This document shows, piece by piece, positions 15,161 through 24,455 of a DNA stretch of 62,063 nt. Within the stretch, counting starts at the first letter, position 1; the number at the start of each line of letters is the position of its first letter. The notes beneath the pieces are model-generated. The model worked only from the letters and a program-made list of their open reading frames with translations, was not told the DNA's origin and made no database searches. This DNA comes from CAYNSB01 sp964399625 (GTDB lineage: Bacteria; Planctomycetota; Phycisphaerae; Phycisphaerales; UBA1924): the NCBI GenBank assembly GCA_964399625.1, contig CAYNSB010000016.1:1-62063 (forward strand), in the 5' to 3' direction. The position numbers and the translations under genes were made by a program.

Positions 15161-16480
15161 CTACCTCTGGCGCTTGGCCGCGACCTCGGCCTTGAGCTGC
15201 GCGACGTTCTCCCCCTTGGCCCCGGCCTCATCGAGCCAGGCCTCGAACGTCTGCGGCACCTGGCGCGCCTGCAGGCCCCAGCGCACCAGCGCGATCCGCA
15301 TCGGTCCCGTGTCGTCCGCGGTGATCGCCTCGGCCGAGAGGCGATTCGCCTCCGCCTCGCGCCCCGCGGCGAGCAATGAGGCGTGCATGCGCCCGGTCGC
15401 GTCGCGGAAGAGCGCGAGCATCTGGCGGAGCAGTTCATCGCCCTGCTGCTGCGGGAGACGCTGCGCATACTGGCGGGCCATCTCGACGTTCGACTTGTCG
15501 AACTGGAACTTCTTGAGCGGGTCGGGATAGAGCGCGGACATCTCGAACCAGAGCCCGCGCTTGCTCAGCAGTTCCTCCAGGCGGTACGCGACGCGCTCGA
15601 GCAACGGCGCGGCGTCGGGCTTGTCGCGCACGCTGAGGAACCACTCGACGTTGCGCTCTTCCTCCCCCACCACCTTGTTGAGGATCAGCAGATCCTCCAC
15701 GGGACCCGAATCGACGGGCTTGCTCGGGTCGCTGGGCGGGGTCTTGCTCAGTTTCTCCGCGGCGGCATCGCGCATCGCGCGGAAGCGTTCCTTCGCGGGG
15801 GGATGCTCGCTCGCGAGTTTCTGCATCGCGGTGGCCATGAACGACCCGCGGGCGCTGGCCATCTGTGGCTCGCGCTGGGCGATGTTGTCCCAGAGCCAGG
15901 CGTACTCGCGGGTCGCCAGATCGGGCTTGCCCGAGGACGCGAAGTAGCCCGCGTGCTGCAGCCACTCCTGCATCGACACCTGTGCCTTACCGGCCCGCGC
16001 ATCATCGAGCTTCTTCGCGATCGCGTCCGCCTCGGTGCGTCCCTGCTTGACGCCGTCGAGCCAGGAGACGAGCTCCTCCGCGGATTGCGCGCCCACGGCG
16101 CGATCGAACTCCTTGCCATCGCGGAAGACGACCATCGTGGGGATCGGGCCGATGCGGTGCTCGCTGGCCCAGGGCTTGTTGCGATCGATGTCGATCGCGG
16201 TCACGCGGCCGTTGGCCTTGAACCAGGATTCAACCTTGGGGTCGCGCCAGGTGGTCCGGTCCATCATTTTGCAGGGCACGCACCAGTCGGCAGTCGCCTT
16301 CACGACCAGGATCCGATCGGTGCCGACCGTCTCTTTCAGGGCCTCGTCGAAGCCCATGGCCGAGAAGACGGGAGGTGGACCGGAGGCCTCGGCGGCGGGC
16401 TGGGCGGCGCCGCTCGGCGCAGGCTGGGCGAGCACGCAGGGAACGAGCCTGAGGGCGAACGCGATGGCGCAGCGGATCAT
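15161..16480 (-). CDS. secreted thioredoxin-fold protein with long C-terminal helical region
   Basis: 439 aa. A signal-like hydrophobic N-terminus (MIRCAIAFALRLVPCVLAQ) precedes a thioredoxin domain at ~38-150: ILVVKATADWCVPCKMMDRTTW with the redox-active WCVPC, then HRIGPIPTMVVFRDGKEFDRAVG with the cis-Pro. Residues ~150-439 are helical and TPR-like (YFASSGKPDLATREYAWLWDN, LLERVAYRLEELLSKRGLWFEM). It is probably a periplasmic or extracytoplasmic disulfide reductase or thiol-handling protein. The relatives are DUF255/thioredoxin_7-type planctomycete proteins. CGGAG precedes the ATG. It is divergent from the nuclease gene at 16628; a ~147-nt gap separates them. Confidence 0.85.
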   Translation of the reverse strand: MIRCAIAFALRLVPCVLAQPAPSGAAQPAAEASGPPPVFSAMGFDEALKETVGTDRILVVKATADWCVPCKMMDRTTWRDPKVESWFKANGRVTAIDIDRNKPWASEHRIGPIPTMVVFRDGKEFDRAVGAQSAEELVSWLDGVKQGRTEADAIAKKLDDARAGKAQVSMQEWLQHAGYFASSGKPDLATREYAWLWDNIAQREPQMASARGSFMATAMQKLASEHPPAKERFRAMRDAAAEKLSKTPPSDPSKPVDSGPVEDLLILNKVVGEEERNVEWFLSVRDKPDAAPLLERVAYRLEELLSKRGLWFEMSALYPDPLKKFQFDKSNVEMARQYAQRLPQQQGDELLRQMLALFRDATGRMHASLLAAGREAEANRLSAEAITADDTGPMRIALVRWGLQARQVPQTFEAWLDEAGAKGENVAQLKAEVAAKRQR

Positions 16481-16627
16481 GCGAGACTCCGGGGTTTGGA
16501 AAGGCTAGCCGAGCGCGGCGGTGCGAAGGCGCATCATCGGCGCCGGTGGGGCGTGAATCGACGCCCGCACGTCCGCTATCCTGCGCGGCGCGGGAATGCG
16601 TCTCGCGAACACCTTGGAGTGGGCACG

Positions 16628-17809
16628 ATGGCGAACGAGCAGGCGGGCGGTAAGGGCATGCTGACCAAGGTCGCGCCGATCGTCGTGTTCGTCGCGATCG
16701 GGCTGGTCGTGTTGTGGCAGCAGCGTCAGTCCGGCACGACAGGCTCGTCAGCGCCCGCGACGGGCGCCAGCGCGCCGGCGTCGGCCGCGCGCCCGTCGGC
16801 ACCGACGAGATCGGGTGACGTGACGCCTCCGACGCCCAGCGCCCCGCCCAAGGGCGCGCCCGCGACGGCCTCTGGCCCCTCGCCCAAGACGTCCTCTCCA
16901 ACGCCGGCTCCGCCCGTGGCGAGCGCGACGCTGAAAGTGGGTTCGTGGAACATCGAGTGGCTTGGCAAGCCCGAGGACCGCGCGCAGTTTGCGCAGAACG
17001 TTGCGCAGTCGCCGGACACGATGGGCGAGTACATCGTGGGCTCGGGCGTATCGGTGCTGGGCGTGGCGGAGGTGGTGACGACGATCCCCGGCTCGCCGAT
17101 GCGCTCGCGCGAGCTGGAGGCGACGATCGCCGCGATCAAGAAGAAGAACGGGCAGGAGTGGGAGTACGCGCTGTGCCCGGGGCGCCAGGACGGCGACCAG
17201 CTCACCGGATTCATGTGGAACAGCACGCTCGTGACGGCGTTCAACGTGGATGGGCAGCCCTGGCGGCAGTCGATCGACGTGCCGTGGCGCGTGCCGATCA
17301 AGGAGGGGCGGAGCTCGTCGGGCTCGAGGCTGTGGGCGCGTCCGCCGCACGCGATCAAGTTCAGCGCCGGGGCGGGCAAGACGGACTTCGTGGTGATCGT
17401 GCTCCACATGAAGGCGGACTACAACGGGCAGTTCGATGCGCACCGCAAGCTGGAGATGGACGCGCTGATCGAGGCGCTGCCCGCGGTCCGCGCCAGGTTC
17501 AAGGACGAGGACATCGTCCTCACGGGCGACACGAACGTCACGCGGGGCGATGAGCCGGCGATCGCGGACCTGGTGAACGCGAGGTTTGTCGATCTGAACT
17601 CGCGCAATGTGAGCACGACGTGGCGTGACGGGTTCACAGATCGCACGTTCGTGCCCGCGAACCAGGCGGAGTTCGCGTCGCACGAGTTCTGGGTCTTCTC
17701 CGATCCGTTCCTGTCGAAGATGCGCTGGAAGGCCGGCGACTTCAAGAAGAACCTGAGCGATCACTACATGGTCGGAACGACGCTCCGCGTGATGGACGAT
17801 GACGACTGA
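16628..17809 (+). CDS. membrane-anchored endonuclease/exonuclease/phosphatase (EEP) family protein
   Basis: 393 aa from ATG 16628, with GGAG upstream and a TATCCT box ~45 nt further. The N-terminal segment (APIVVFVAIGLVVLWQQRQ) is a membrane anchor, followed by a ~70-residue Ala/Ser/Pro linker. The EEP domain starts at ~100: LKVGSWNIEWLG (Asn, first metal-site residue), VLGVAEVV (Glu), VIVLHMKAD (His), DIVLTGDTNVTRGDEPA (Asp/Asn) and NLSDHYMVG (catalytic Asp-His). This fold includes DNases, phosphodiesterases and sphingomyelinases. Location outside the membrane suggests nucleic acid or phosphoester scavenging. The substrate is not determined. Confidence 0.88.
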   Translation: MANEQAGGKGMLTKVAPIVVFVAIGLVVLWQQRQSGTTGSSAPATGASAPASAARPSAPTRSGDVTPPTPSAPPKGAPATASGPSPKTSSPTPAPPVASATLKVGSWNIEWLGKPEDRAQFAQNVAQSPDTMGEYIVGSGVSVLGVAEVVTTIPGSPMRSRELEATIAAIKKKNGQEWEYALCPGRQDGDQLTGFMWNSTLVTAFNVDGQPWRQSIDVPWRVPIKEGRSSSGSRLWARPPHAIKFSAGAGKTDFVVIVLHMKADYNGQFDAHRKLEMDALIEALPAVRARFKDEDIVLTGDTNVTRGDEPAIADLVNARFVDLNSRNVSTTWRDGFTDRTFVPANQAEFASHEFWVFSDPFLSKMRWKAGDFKKNLSDHYMVGTTLRVMDDDD

Positions 17810-17827
17810 GCGGGTGGGACGCTCGCC

Positions 17828-18445
17828 TCAGAGCGGGCGATAGAGATCGAGGATCTTGCGGATCTTGTCGGGATTGGGAACGTCCTTGAGCACGACCTCG
17901 ATGTCGTTCTGCCCGGCGGACGACACGCCGATCTTGCCGACGTTCATGATGCGCTCGAAGAAGGACTGCGTAACCTGGATGTTGCGGATGTCGCGGTGGG
18001 CGACCTCGGACGTGAAGCGGGAGAAGAGCCCGACGCGCTCGATGACGCGCTTGTTGGTGATCTCCAGCGCCGAGCCCATGAGGCGGATCTTCCACTGCGC
18101 GAAGTAGAGGGCCGCCGCGGCCGCCACAACCCAGCACGCGATGGCGCCGGGCGTCGCGCCGCCCAGCACGATGGCGCCGGCGATGCCGCCGATCACGATC
18201 AGCAGGCAGAGCAGGAAGGCGAAGGGGTGGCTGCGGAACATGGCGGTGCGCACGCGGACGATCGTCTGCTCGGGCCCGTCGGCGGCGGGATACCCCGCGG
18301 CCGTCGCCCGATCGGGCGTGGAGCCGGCCGACACGGCGGGAACGACGTTGACATCACCGCAGTGCGGGCACTTGATCTTCGTGCCGCCCTGCGTGTCGGG
18401 GACGGTGATGGGCTTCTCGCAGTTGTCGCAGGTGAGCGTGATCAT
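17828..18445 (-). CDS. zinc-ribbon and PH-domain (bPH2) membrane protein
   Basis: 205 aa starting at ATG 18445 (MITLTCDNCEKPITVPDTQ). An N-terminal zinc ribbon has CDNC at 6-9 and CPHC at ~27-30. Two adjacent hydrophobic segments follow (FAFLLCLLIVIGGIAGAIVL and IACWVVAAAAALYFA). After them comes a bacterial PH domain (LEITNKRVIERVGLFSRFTSEVAHRDIRNIQVTQSFFER...), as in YdbT/YvlB-like and DUF304 proteins. The ribbon resembles the FmdB/zf-type heads common in planctomycete proteins. It is probably an inner-membrane protein of unknown role. It is convergent with the nuclease gene and divergent from the glycosyltransferase pair. Confidence 0.85.
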   Translation of the reverse strand: MITLTCDNCEKPITVPDTQGGTKIKCPHCGDVNVVPAVSAGSTPDRATAAGYPAADGPEQTIVRVRTAMFRSHPFAFLLCLLIVIGGIAGAIVLGGATPGAIACWVVAAAAALYFAQWKIRLMGSALEITNKRVIERVGLFSRFTSEVAHRDIRNIQVTQSFFERIMNVGKIGVSSAGQNDIEVVLKDVPNPDKIRKILDLYRPL

Positions 18446-18634
18446 GGTTGGAAGTACAGTCGAAACGGGTGGGGAGTGCAACTCCGCCTGATTCGTTGGG
18501 AGTCGAGCCGCGGTCTTTGCGATGGGGTCCGGTTCCCCGGCGGTTCGCCGGCGGAACGCCCCGGGCGTATCCTGCCCTTCCCCCGAGTTGCGCCGGCCCC
18601 GAGGCCAAGGGCGCATGGCCCCGAGGAACCGGCG

Positions 18635-20371
18635 TTGCGGAGCCCGACCCACGAGACAGAGCCCGCGTTCGAGGCCCGGCCCGGGCTCTCGCTGGCCACC
18701 CCCGTTCGTGTGGACGCGCGGGCGGGACGCCACGAGGCGGGACCGCGGGAGGCGGGCGTCTCGACGCCGCGCGTCGCCGCGCTCATCGTCACGTGGAATC
18801 GGCGCGACGCGGTCGACGCGGTGCTGCGGGCGCTGGCGCGCCAGAGCGTTCCGCGCGGCACGCTGCACGTGGTCGTCATCGACAATGGATCGACGGACGG
18901 CACGTCGGAGGCGCTCCTGCAGCGCTGGCATCCCACGCGGCGCGTGCACAATCCGACGCCCCGCGCCGAGGAGCCCGCGTTCGATGCGTCCGACGCGGAC
19001 GGCGCCAGCCTGCGTGCCGGCGATCGCACGCGGACCGATGGCTTCGCGTCGCTCTCGCTGGTGCGGAACCAGCACAACCTGGGCGGGTGCGGGGGGTTCA
19101 ACACGGGGCTCGCCTTCGCGGAGCGCTTCCTCGATTCGCCCGACGCGCCGCTCGACTACGTGTGGCTCGTGGACGACGACGTGGACCTGCCACCGAACGC
19201 GCTGGAGCGCCTGCTCCGCACGGGCGAGAGCGATCGCGGCATCGGGCTGGTGGGCAGCCGGACCGTGGACTTTGACGATCGGGCGACCACGATCGAGACG
19301 ACCATCTACTACGACGCGCAGCGCGGCGTGATGGGGCCCGAGCCGTCGGCGCAGCACCGCCTCGCCGCCTCGCACGCGGCGTGGGTCGCGACGACGGGCG
19401 GCACGAACGGGGCACGGGCCTTCGCCGGCGTGCGCGAGGTGGACATCGTCTCGGCGTGCTCGCTGCTGGCGCGATGGTCGGCGGTGAAGGACGTGGGATT
19501 CTGGGACACGCGGTTCTTCATCTACTGCGACGATGCGGACTGGTGCCTGCGGTTCGCGGCGCGCGGGCACCGGGTGGTGTGCGATCTTGATGCCGTGGTG
19601 TACCACACGTACTGGCTCAGCAAGCTCACGCCGACCCGCGCGTACTACGCGGCGCGCAACCTGTTCTGGGTGAACCAGAAGGCGCTGGATCGCCAATCGC
19701 GCCGGGCGGTGCACCGCCGCCAGCTCGCGCACGCGCTGCTGCACGCGTATAAGACCGCAATCCATGGACAGACGTCGCACGCCGAGATCTTCCGGCGGAC
19801 CGCCGACGACGCGGTGCGCGGGCGCGGCGGGGCGCTCGACATGCGTCCGCCCGAGGCGCTGCCGCTGCTGGCGGCGTTCGAGCGTGCGGACGCGCTGGGC
19901 GCGGACCGGCACGTCGCGATCATGTGCTCGCACGCGGACTCGATCGCCTGGGGCGAGGACGTGCGCGCGTCGCTGGTGCACGCGCTGCACGACGCGGGGC
20001 GCTCCACAGACCTGCCGCGGATCACCTGGGTGTGCCGCTCGGACGTTCCGCGGGCGGCTCCGGGCGGGGGCGAGGAACCGCGGCGCGTCGACTTTGCGCC
20101 CAACGCGTGGTCGAAGCTCCGCCTGCAGTGGTGGCTCTTGCGCGATGCGCCCGACGCGGTGGTGATCATCGACCAGTGCAACGACGCCCCGTTGCTGTGG
20201 AGCCGGCGGAACATCCTCATCGATCGGAAGCGCGCCGGGCTCGCCGTCGTCGAGCGCGACGGATGGCGCGTTCGCGCGGCGCTGGCGCTGCGCTGGTGCG
20301 TCACCGCGGTCCGCTGCGCGTGGTTCCTCTGGCGTGCCCCCGCGGCGCCGACCCCGGGCAAGTACGCCTAG
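18635..20371 (+). CDS. family 2 glycosyltransferase (rhamnosyl/galactofuranosyl-type)
   Basis: Start uncertain: TTG 18635 is preferred because GAGGAA lies six bases upstream; GTG 18710 is the alternative. From TTG it is 578 aa. The GT2 core begins VAALIVTWNRRDAVDAV, with VVIDNGSTDGT, NLGGCGGFNTGL, the DXD-like metal site VWLVDDDVDLP and RFFIYCDDADWCLRFAARG (acceptor/base region). This pattern resembles GlfT2- and rhamnosyltransferase-type enzymes. After ~300 an extra ~250-residue C-terminal region without a recognised domain includes YYAARNLFWVNQKAL and IIDQCNDAPLLWSRRN. It is cytoplasmic, possibly peripherally bound. The gene ends 24 nt before the family-4 glycosyltransferase, implying joint work on a surface glycan. 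Confidence 0.85.
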   Translation: MRSPTHETEPAFEARPGLSLATPVRVDARAGRHEAGPREAGVSTPRVAALIVTWNRRDAVDAVLRALARQSVPRGTLHVVVIDNGSTDGTSEALLQRWHPTRRVHNPTPRAEEPAFDASDADGASLRAGDRTRTDGFASLSLVRNQHNLGGCGGFNTGLAFAERFLDSPDAPLDYVWLVDDDVDLPPNALERLLRTGESDRGIGLVGSRTVDFDDRATTIETTIYYDAQRGVMGPEPSAQHRLAASHAAWVATTGGTNGARAFAGVREVDIVSACSLLARWSAVKDVGFWDTRFFIYCDDADWCLRFAARGHRVVCDLDAVVYHTYWLSKLTPTRAYYAARNLFWVNQKALDRQSRRAVHRRQLAHALLHAYKTAIHGQTSHAEIFRRTADDAVRGRGGALDMRPPEALPLLAAFERADALGADRHVAIMCSHADSIAWGEDVRASLVHALHDAGRSTDLPRITWVCRSDVPRAAPGGGEEPRRVDFAPNAWSKLRLQWWLLRDAPDAVVIIDQCNDAPLLWSRRNILIDRKRAGLAVVERDGWRVRAALALRWCVTAVRCAWFLWRAPAAPTPGKYA

Positions 20372-20382
20372 ACCTCCGCGGA

Positions 20383-20388
20383 TACCCT
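20383..20388 (+). promoter_or_regulatory. leaderless-type -10 box of second glycosyltransferase
   Basis: TACCCT followed by 7 nt (CCCGCCC) and TTG 20396, with no Shine-Dalgarno. The layout is the same as TACCCT-N7-ATG at imuA. Confidence 0.35.
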
Positions 20389-20395
20389 CCCGCCC

Positions 20396-22135
20396 TTGAG
20401 CGTCGATCGCCCATTCCATCCCGCGTCGGAGCACGCCCCCGAGGGCTGGCCGCGCGCCCAGCGACCGCTCCGCGTCGCGATCCTGGGGTGGGCGCGTCTG
20501 GCGTTCCAGGGCAACGAGGGCTCCGGGTACAACCTCTCCGCGTCCGAGCTTGCCGTGGGGCTCACGCTCATGGGGCACCACGTCTTCTATCTCGCCTCGG
20601 GGCGACGCTACGACCTCCGCCCGAGCATGCACGTGGCGCACACGGAGCGCTGGCGCGGCGTGGAGTGCGACGACCTGGTCAACAGCCCCAACGTCGCGCC
20701 CGCGAGCAAGAACTTCACCAACATGGTCGCCGAGACCTCGCACCAGGCGCAGACGTCGCTCGTGCTGCGCTGGGCGCACGATCGCGGCATCGAGCTTGTG
20801 CACGTGCACAGCCTGGAGGGGTTCCCCCTCGAGTTGATCGGCGCGCTGCGCGATCGGGGAATCCCCGTCGTCGTGACGCCGCACAACTACTGGTACGCCT
20901 GCCCGCAGGTGGACCTGATGCGCGGCGAGACAAGTCTGTGCACGGACTACGACGGCGGCAGGCAGTGCATCGGGTGCATGCCCGATCAGCCCGCGTCGCG
21001 CACGCGCCTGAAGCGACGCCTGGGGCAGAGCCTCGAGCGAGTCGTGGGCAATGGCATCACAGGCCTGGGTCGGCGGATCAACTACGAACTGAAGATGCGA
21101 TGGCGCGAGGTCCGCGGGCTCGTGCCGCGCGACACGCCCAGCGACCGGGACCCCGACCCTGAGGCCGGGCTGGGGCTGGCGATCGAGGGTGCCGGCGCCC
21201 GCGAGGACGGGCTCGTGCGGCACATGATCAAGGAGCGTCGCTCGGCGGGCGTGAGGCGGGGCGTCACGCCCGTGGACGCCGATGCCAACGAGCGGTTCCT
21301 CTCGTCGGATCGCCACCTGGTTGTGCTCAACGACTACGGACGCCGGCGGAAGTCGGGCATCGCGGCGCTCAACAGGGCGAGCCTGGTCATCCCGCCCAGC
21401 GACTTTGTGCGGAAGGTCTACGTCCGCATGGGCCTGCGCGAGGAACTGTCGCGCGTGGTGCGCTTGGGGCAGCCCCACTTCGATCAGATCCATCGGCGCG
21501 TCAAGCGGTCGCCCTACTACGGCGCGACGCCCTGGGACGCACGCACCGCCTCGCGTCCATTGCGGTTCGCGTACTTCGGCGCGATGCGCCCGAGCAAGGG
21601 CATCGACGTGCTCGCGGCCGCGATCCCGATGCTGCCCCGGGATGTGCGTCAGCGCTGCCACTTCTTCATCCGGGCCTCGGGCAACGACTGGCCGCTGCGC
21701 AAACCCCTGAGCGAGTATCCGGAGGTGAGCTGGAACGGCGGCTACGACCTGCTGCAACTGATCAACTCGTGGGGCGACTACGACGTGGGAATCCTGCCCC
21801 ACGTGTGGATGGAGAACTCGCCGCTCGTGCTGCTCGAGCATCTGCACGCGGGCAAGTTCGTGATCAGCTCGCGTCTGGGCGGCCCTGTGGAGTGGGTGCG
21901 AGAGCCGGACAACGGGCTGCTCGTCGCGGGCGGGCGTTCCGAGGAACTGGTGCGCGCGATCTCCCGACTTGTGAGCGGCGAGGTGCCGATCCCTAGCGCG
22001 CGGGCGATCCACGACGCGACGCCGCTTCTGCGATCCTGGCCCGATCACGTGCGCGAGGTCGAGGGTGTGTACCGAGAGCTGCTGGGGCGCACGCACGCGG
22101 GCGACACGCCGGCGATGAGCTCCGCGTCGGCATGA
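20396..22135 (+). CDS. family 4/1 glycosyltransferase (GT-B)
   Basis: 579 aa starting at TTG 20396; no ATG or GTG fits better before the conserved LRVAILGWARLAFQGNEGSGYN. The N-terminal Rossmann half contains the SEGFP-like LVHVHSLEGFPLELIGALRDRG and VVVTPHNYWYACPQVDLM. The C-terminal half has RFAYFGAMRPSKGIDVLAAAI and a donor site WMENSPLVLLEHLHAGKFVISSRLGGPVEWV, with the conserved E-x7-E type glutamate. A middle insert (~190-290) carries CIGCMPD and a basic linker, which are unusual. It transfers a sugar from a nucleotide donor to an unknown acceptor. The GT2 gene lies immediately upstream. Confidence 0.87.
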   Translation: MSVDRPFHPASEHAPEGWPRAQRPLRVAILGWARLAFQGNEGSGYNLSASELAVGLTLMGHHVFYLASGRRYDLRPSMHVAHTERWRGVECDDLVNSPNVAPASKNFTNMVAETSHQAQTSLVLRWAHDRGIELVHVHSLEGFPLELIGALRDRGIPVVVTPHNYWYACPQVDLMRGETSLCTDYDGGRQCIGCMPDQPASRTRLKRRLGQSLERVVGNGITGLGRRINYELKMRWREVRGLVPRDTPSDRDPDPEAGLGLAIEGAGAREDGLVRHMIKERRSAGVRRGVTPVDADANERFLSSDRHLVVLNDYGRRRKSGIAALNRASLVIPPSDFVRKVYVRMGLREELSRVVRLGQPHFDQIHRRVKRSPYYGATPWDARTASRPLRFAYFGAMRPSKGIDVLAAAIPMLPRDVRQRCHFFIRASGNDWPLRKPLSEYPEVSWNGGYDLLQLINSWGDYDVGILPHVWMENSPLVLLEHLHAGKFVISSRLGGPVEWVREPDNGLLVAGGRSEELVRAISRLVSGEVPIPSARAIHDATPLLRSWPDHVREVEGVYRELLGRTHAGDTPAMSSASA

Positions 22136-22216
22136 TGGACCCGGCCCGGCGAGGGAAGCAGAAACCCGCGAATCTCTCGACCAACGCGCGGCGTCGTGCG
22201 CCGTGGCGCGGCGGGG

Positions 22217-22222
22217 TACAAT
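22217..22222 (+). promoter_or_regulatory. -10 box of tRNA-Gly
   Basis: TACAAT lies 8 nt before the first base of tRNA-Gly. It has the same hexamer as the box before the zinc-ribbon membrane gene at 30410-30415. No clear -35 was found. Confidence 0.5.
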
Positions 22223-22230
22223 GCTCCAAC

Positions 22231-22302
22231 GCGGGTGTAGCTCAGTGGTAGAGCGTCAGCCTTCCAAGCTGAATGTCGAGGGTTCAAATCCCTTCGCCCG
22301 CT
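22231..22302 (+). tRNA. tRNA-Gly(TCC)
   Basis: 72 nt. The acceptor stem GCGGGTG pairs with CGCCCGC (one G-T), and the discriminator is T. D arm AGCTCAGTGGTAGAGC, anticodon stem CAGCC/AGCTG-type around CTTCCAA (anticodon TCC), and T arm AGGG-TTCAAAT-CCCT. CCA is not encoded. Minus-strand ORFs ending ...FEPSTF are its spurious translation. Confidence 0.95.
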
Positions 22303-22568
22303 TTGGACTGTTCCCGCACATGGCGCTGCTCGTGTTCTCGGTGCCGGTCATCGCATCGCGCCTGGACCGATAAGCGATATCGCTCGTTGGCGTGCGATGT
22401 GGGCGCTTGCAAATAGCCTTGTAAGGGCGACCTCCGGCCCTATGCTCGATGTTGCGGCGCGTCCTTTCTTGTCGCGCGGCGAGGTAGGGGGCGGGTGCGC
22501 GCATGGCGTCTGGGGCACATCCCGCTCGCACGGAGTTTGGGTTCCACCGTTCCAAGGGAGCGTCAAGC

Positions 22569-24422
22569 ATGCGATCCTCTAGTAGGTGTAGTCGGTCCGT
22601 CTCGGGTGCCGTGCTGGTCGCATCGCTCACGGCGTCGTGCGGTCTTGCTGTGCCGCTGGCGCGGGCTCAGTGCGTGCCCTCGTTCTTGAACGCCGTGCCC
22701 TTCGCCGCGGGATCGCGTCCCTATTCGCTCGCGTGCGCTGATTTCAACGGCGATGGCAAGCCCGACCTGGCGGTCGCCAACGCCATCTCCAACGACGTCT
22801 CGATCCTGCTGGGCAACGGGGACGGCACGTTCGGAACGGCCGCGTCCTTCTTCTCGGGCAGCAGCCCCGCGTCCATCGCGATCGCGGACCTGGACAACGA
22901 CGGCAAGCTCGATCTGGTCGTCGCGAACTTCGCCGGAAGCACGGTCTCCGTGCTCCTGGGCAACGGGGACGGCACCTTCAAGAGCGCCGTCCCATACCCC
23001 ACGGGGCAGTTTCCGAGTTCGGTCGTCGTCGCCGATTTCAACGGCGATGGCAAGCCCGATCTGGCGGTCGCCGCGTCGGGTGCGGACGCGGTCTCGATCC
23101 ACCTGGGCGTGGGCGATGGCACCTTCCTCCCGCACGCCGACTACACGACATCGACCTACCCCATCGCGATCGCGGTCGGGGATGTGAACGGCGACTCGAA
23201 GCTCGACCTGGTGACGGCCAACAACGCGAACAACACCGCGACGATCCTTTTGGGCGCGGGGGACGGAACGTTCACCGCGGTGCCCACCAATCCACCCGCG
23301 GGACCGAACCCCACGGCCGTCGCGATCGCCGATTTCAACGGCGACGGCAAGCCCGATCTGGCGGTGGCGAACAAGGGCTTCGGCGACTCCATCAGCGTGC
23401 TGCAGGGCAACGGCAACGGCACGTTCCAGCCCCGCGTTCCCTATGGCGCGGGCAACCAGCCCAACTGGCTCAGCATCGGCGATTTCAACGGAGACGCCAA
23501 GCCCGACATCGCCGTCGCGAACATGGGCTCCGACTCGGTGAGCGTGCTGCAGGGCGTGGGCGATGGCACCTTCCTCGCCGGCATCAACAAGTCGATGGGC
23601 ACACTCCCGCAATCCGTGATCGCGGCCGATGTGAACTCCGACGGTCACCCCGACCTGGTCGGCGCTTCCACCGACGGCGTGTGGGTGCTGCTGAACAACC
23701 TGTCGAGCAACCCCTCGCCGACGTTCACGCAGCAACCGCTGCCCACGCGCCTGCTGTACCAGGCCGGGCAGACGATCTCCATCTCCGTCGTGGTCGATGG
23801 TCACTCCAGCGTCGTCTCCTACCAGTGGCGGCGCAACGGGATCGCGCTCGCTGATGCGGGGCGCGTCTCGGGGAGCACCACGCCCACGCTGTCGATCGCC
23901 AACGCGGTGCTCACCGACACGGCGCAGTACGACGTGCTCGCCTCGACTCCGGCCTGCGGCGGCGGGTCGCTCGTGAGCGCCAGCTCCGCGATCGTGGTCC
24001 CCGTGACCGATGCGCCCTCGTGCCCTCCGCCGCAGATCACGTCCCAGCCCACGGGGCTCAACCTGCTCCCGGGCACGTCGGGCTCGTTCACGATTGCGGC
24101 CAGCTCCGGCGCGACGCCCGCCTACCAGTGGCGCAAGGGCGGCGTGAACCTCGTCGACGGCACGCTGCCCAGCGGCACCGTCGTCTCGGGCGCGACCACG
24201 AGCACCCTCACGATCTCCAGCGTCGCGCTGGCGGACAACGCGACGGCGTTCGACTGCGTCGTGAGCAGCACGTGCGGGGCCGTCACGAGCGTCCCCGTCG
24301 GGCTCGCGGTGGTCGCTCCGCCCTCGTGCTATCCCAACTGCGACGGCAACACGACGCCGCCCCTGCTCAGCGCCGGCGACTTCGTCTGCTTCCTGCAGAA
24401 GTTCCGCCAGGGCTGCCCGTAG
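22569..24422 (+). CDS. secreted FG-GAP/VCBS-repeat protein with Ig-like domains and dockerin-like C-terminus
   Basis: Start at ATG 22569 with GGGAG upstream; 617 aa. A signal peptide (VLVASLTASCGLAVPLARAQ) is followed by about seven FG-GAP units with the calcium-binding loop ADFNGDGKPDLAVAN, or variants (ADLDNDGKLDLVVAN, GDVNGDSKLDLVTAN), together forming a beta-propeller. Residues ~395-590 hold two Ig-like domains (ITSQPTGLNLLPGTSGSF...). The last ~31 residues (CYPNCDGNTTPPLLSAGDF onward to CLQ/KFRQGCP) form a single Cys-framed dockerin-like module, also seen in three more genes of this window. The protein is probably exported and attached to a surface partner. It is preceded by 266 nt of non-coding DNA after tRNA-Gly. 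Confidence 0.88.
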   Translation: MRSSSRCSRSVSGAVLVASLTASCGLAVPLARAQCVPSFLNAVPFAAGSRPYSLACADFNGDGKPDLAVANAISNDVSILLGNGDGTFGTAASFFSGSSPASIAIADLDNDGKLDLVVANFAGSTVSVLLGNGDGTFKSAVPYPTGQFPSSVVVADFNGDGKPDLAVAASGADAVSIHLGVGDGTFLPHADYTTSTYPIAIAVGDVNGDSKLDLVTANNANNTATILLGAGDGTFTAVPTNPPAGPNPTAVAIADFNGDGKPDLAVANKGFGDSISVLQGNGNGTFQPRVPYGAGNQPNWLSIGDFNGDAKPDIAVANMGSDSVSVLQGVGDGTFLAGINKSMGTLPQSVIAADVNSDGHPDLVGASTDGVWVLLNNLSSNPSPTFTQQPLPTRLLYQAGQTISISVVVDGHSSVVSYQWRRNGIALADAGRVSGSTTPTLSIANAVLTDTAQYDVLASTPACGGGSLVSASSAIVVPVTDAPSCPPPQITSQPTGLNLLPGTSGSFTIAASSGATPAYQWRKGGVNLVDGTLPSGTVVSGATTSTLTISSVALADNATAFDCVVSSTCGAVTSVPVGLAVVAPPSCYPNCDGNTTPPLLSAGDFVCFLQKFRQGCP

Positions 24423-24455
24423 CGCACGAGGCGCGCGGGGTCTTGCGCGGGACGG

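Noticed and set aside
17828..22096. 1422-aa minus-strand ORF
   Set aside because: Only its last ~205 residues (the PH-domain protein) are real. The rest is antisense to two clear glycosyltransferases and is Arg/His/Ala-rich.
22256..22630. Minus-strand ORF ending in KGFEPSTFSLEG
   Set aside because: Antisense translation of tRNA-Gly.
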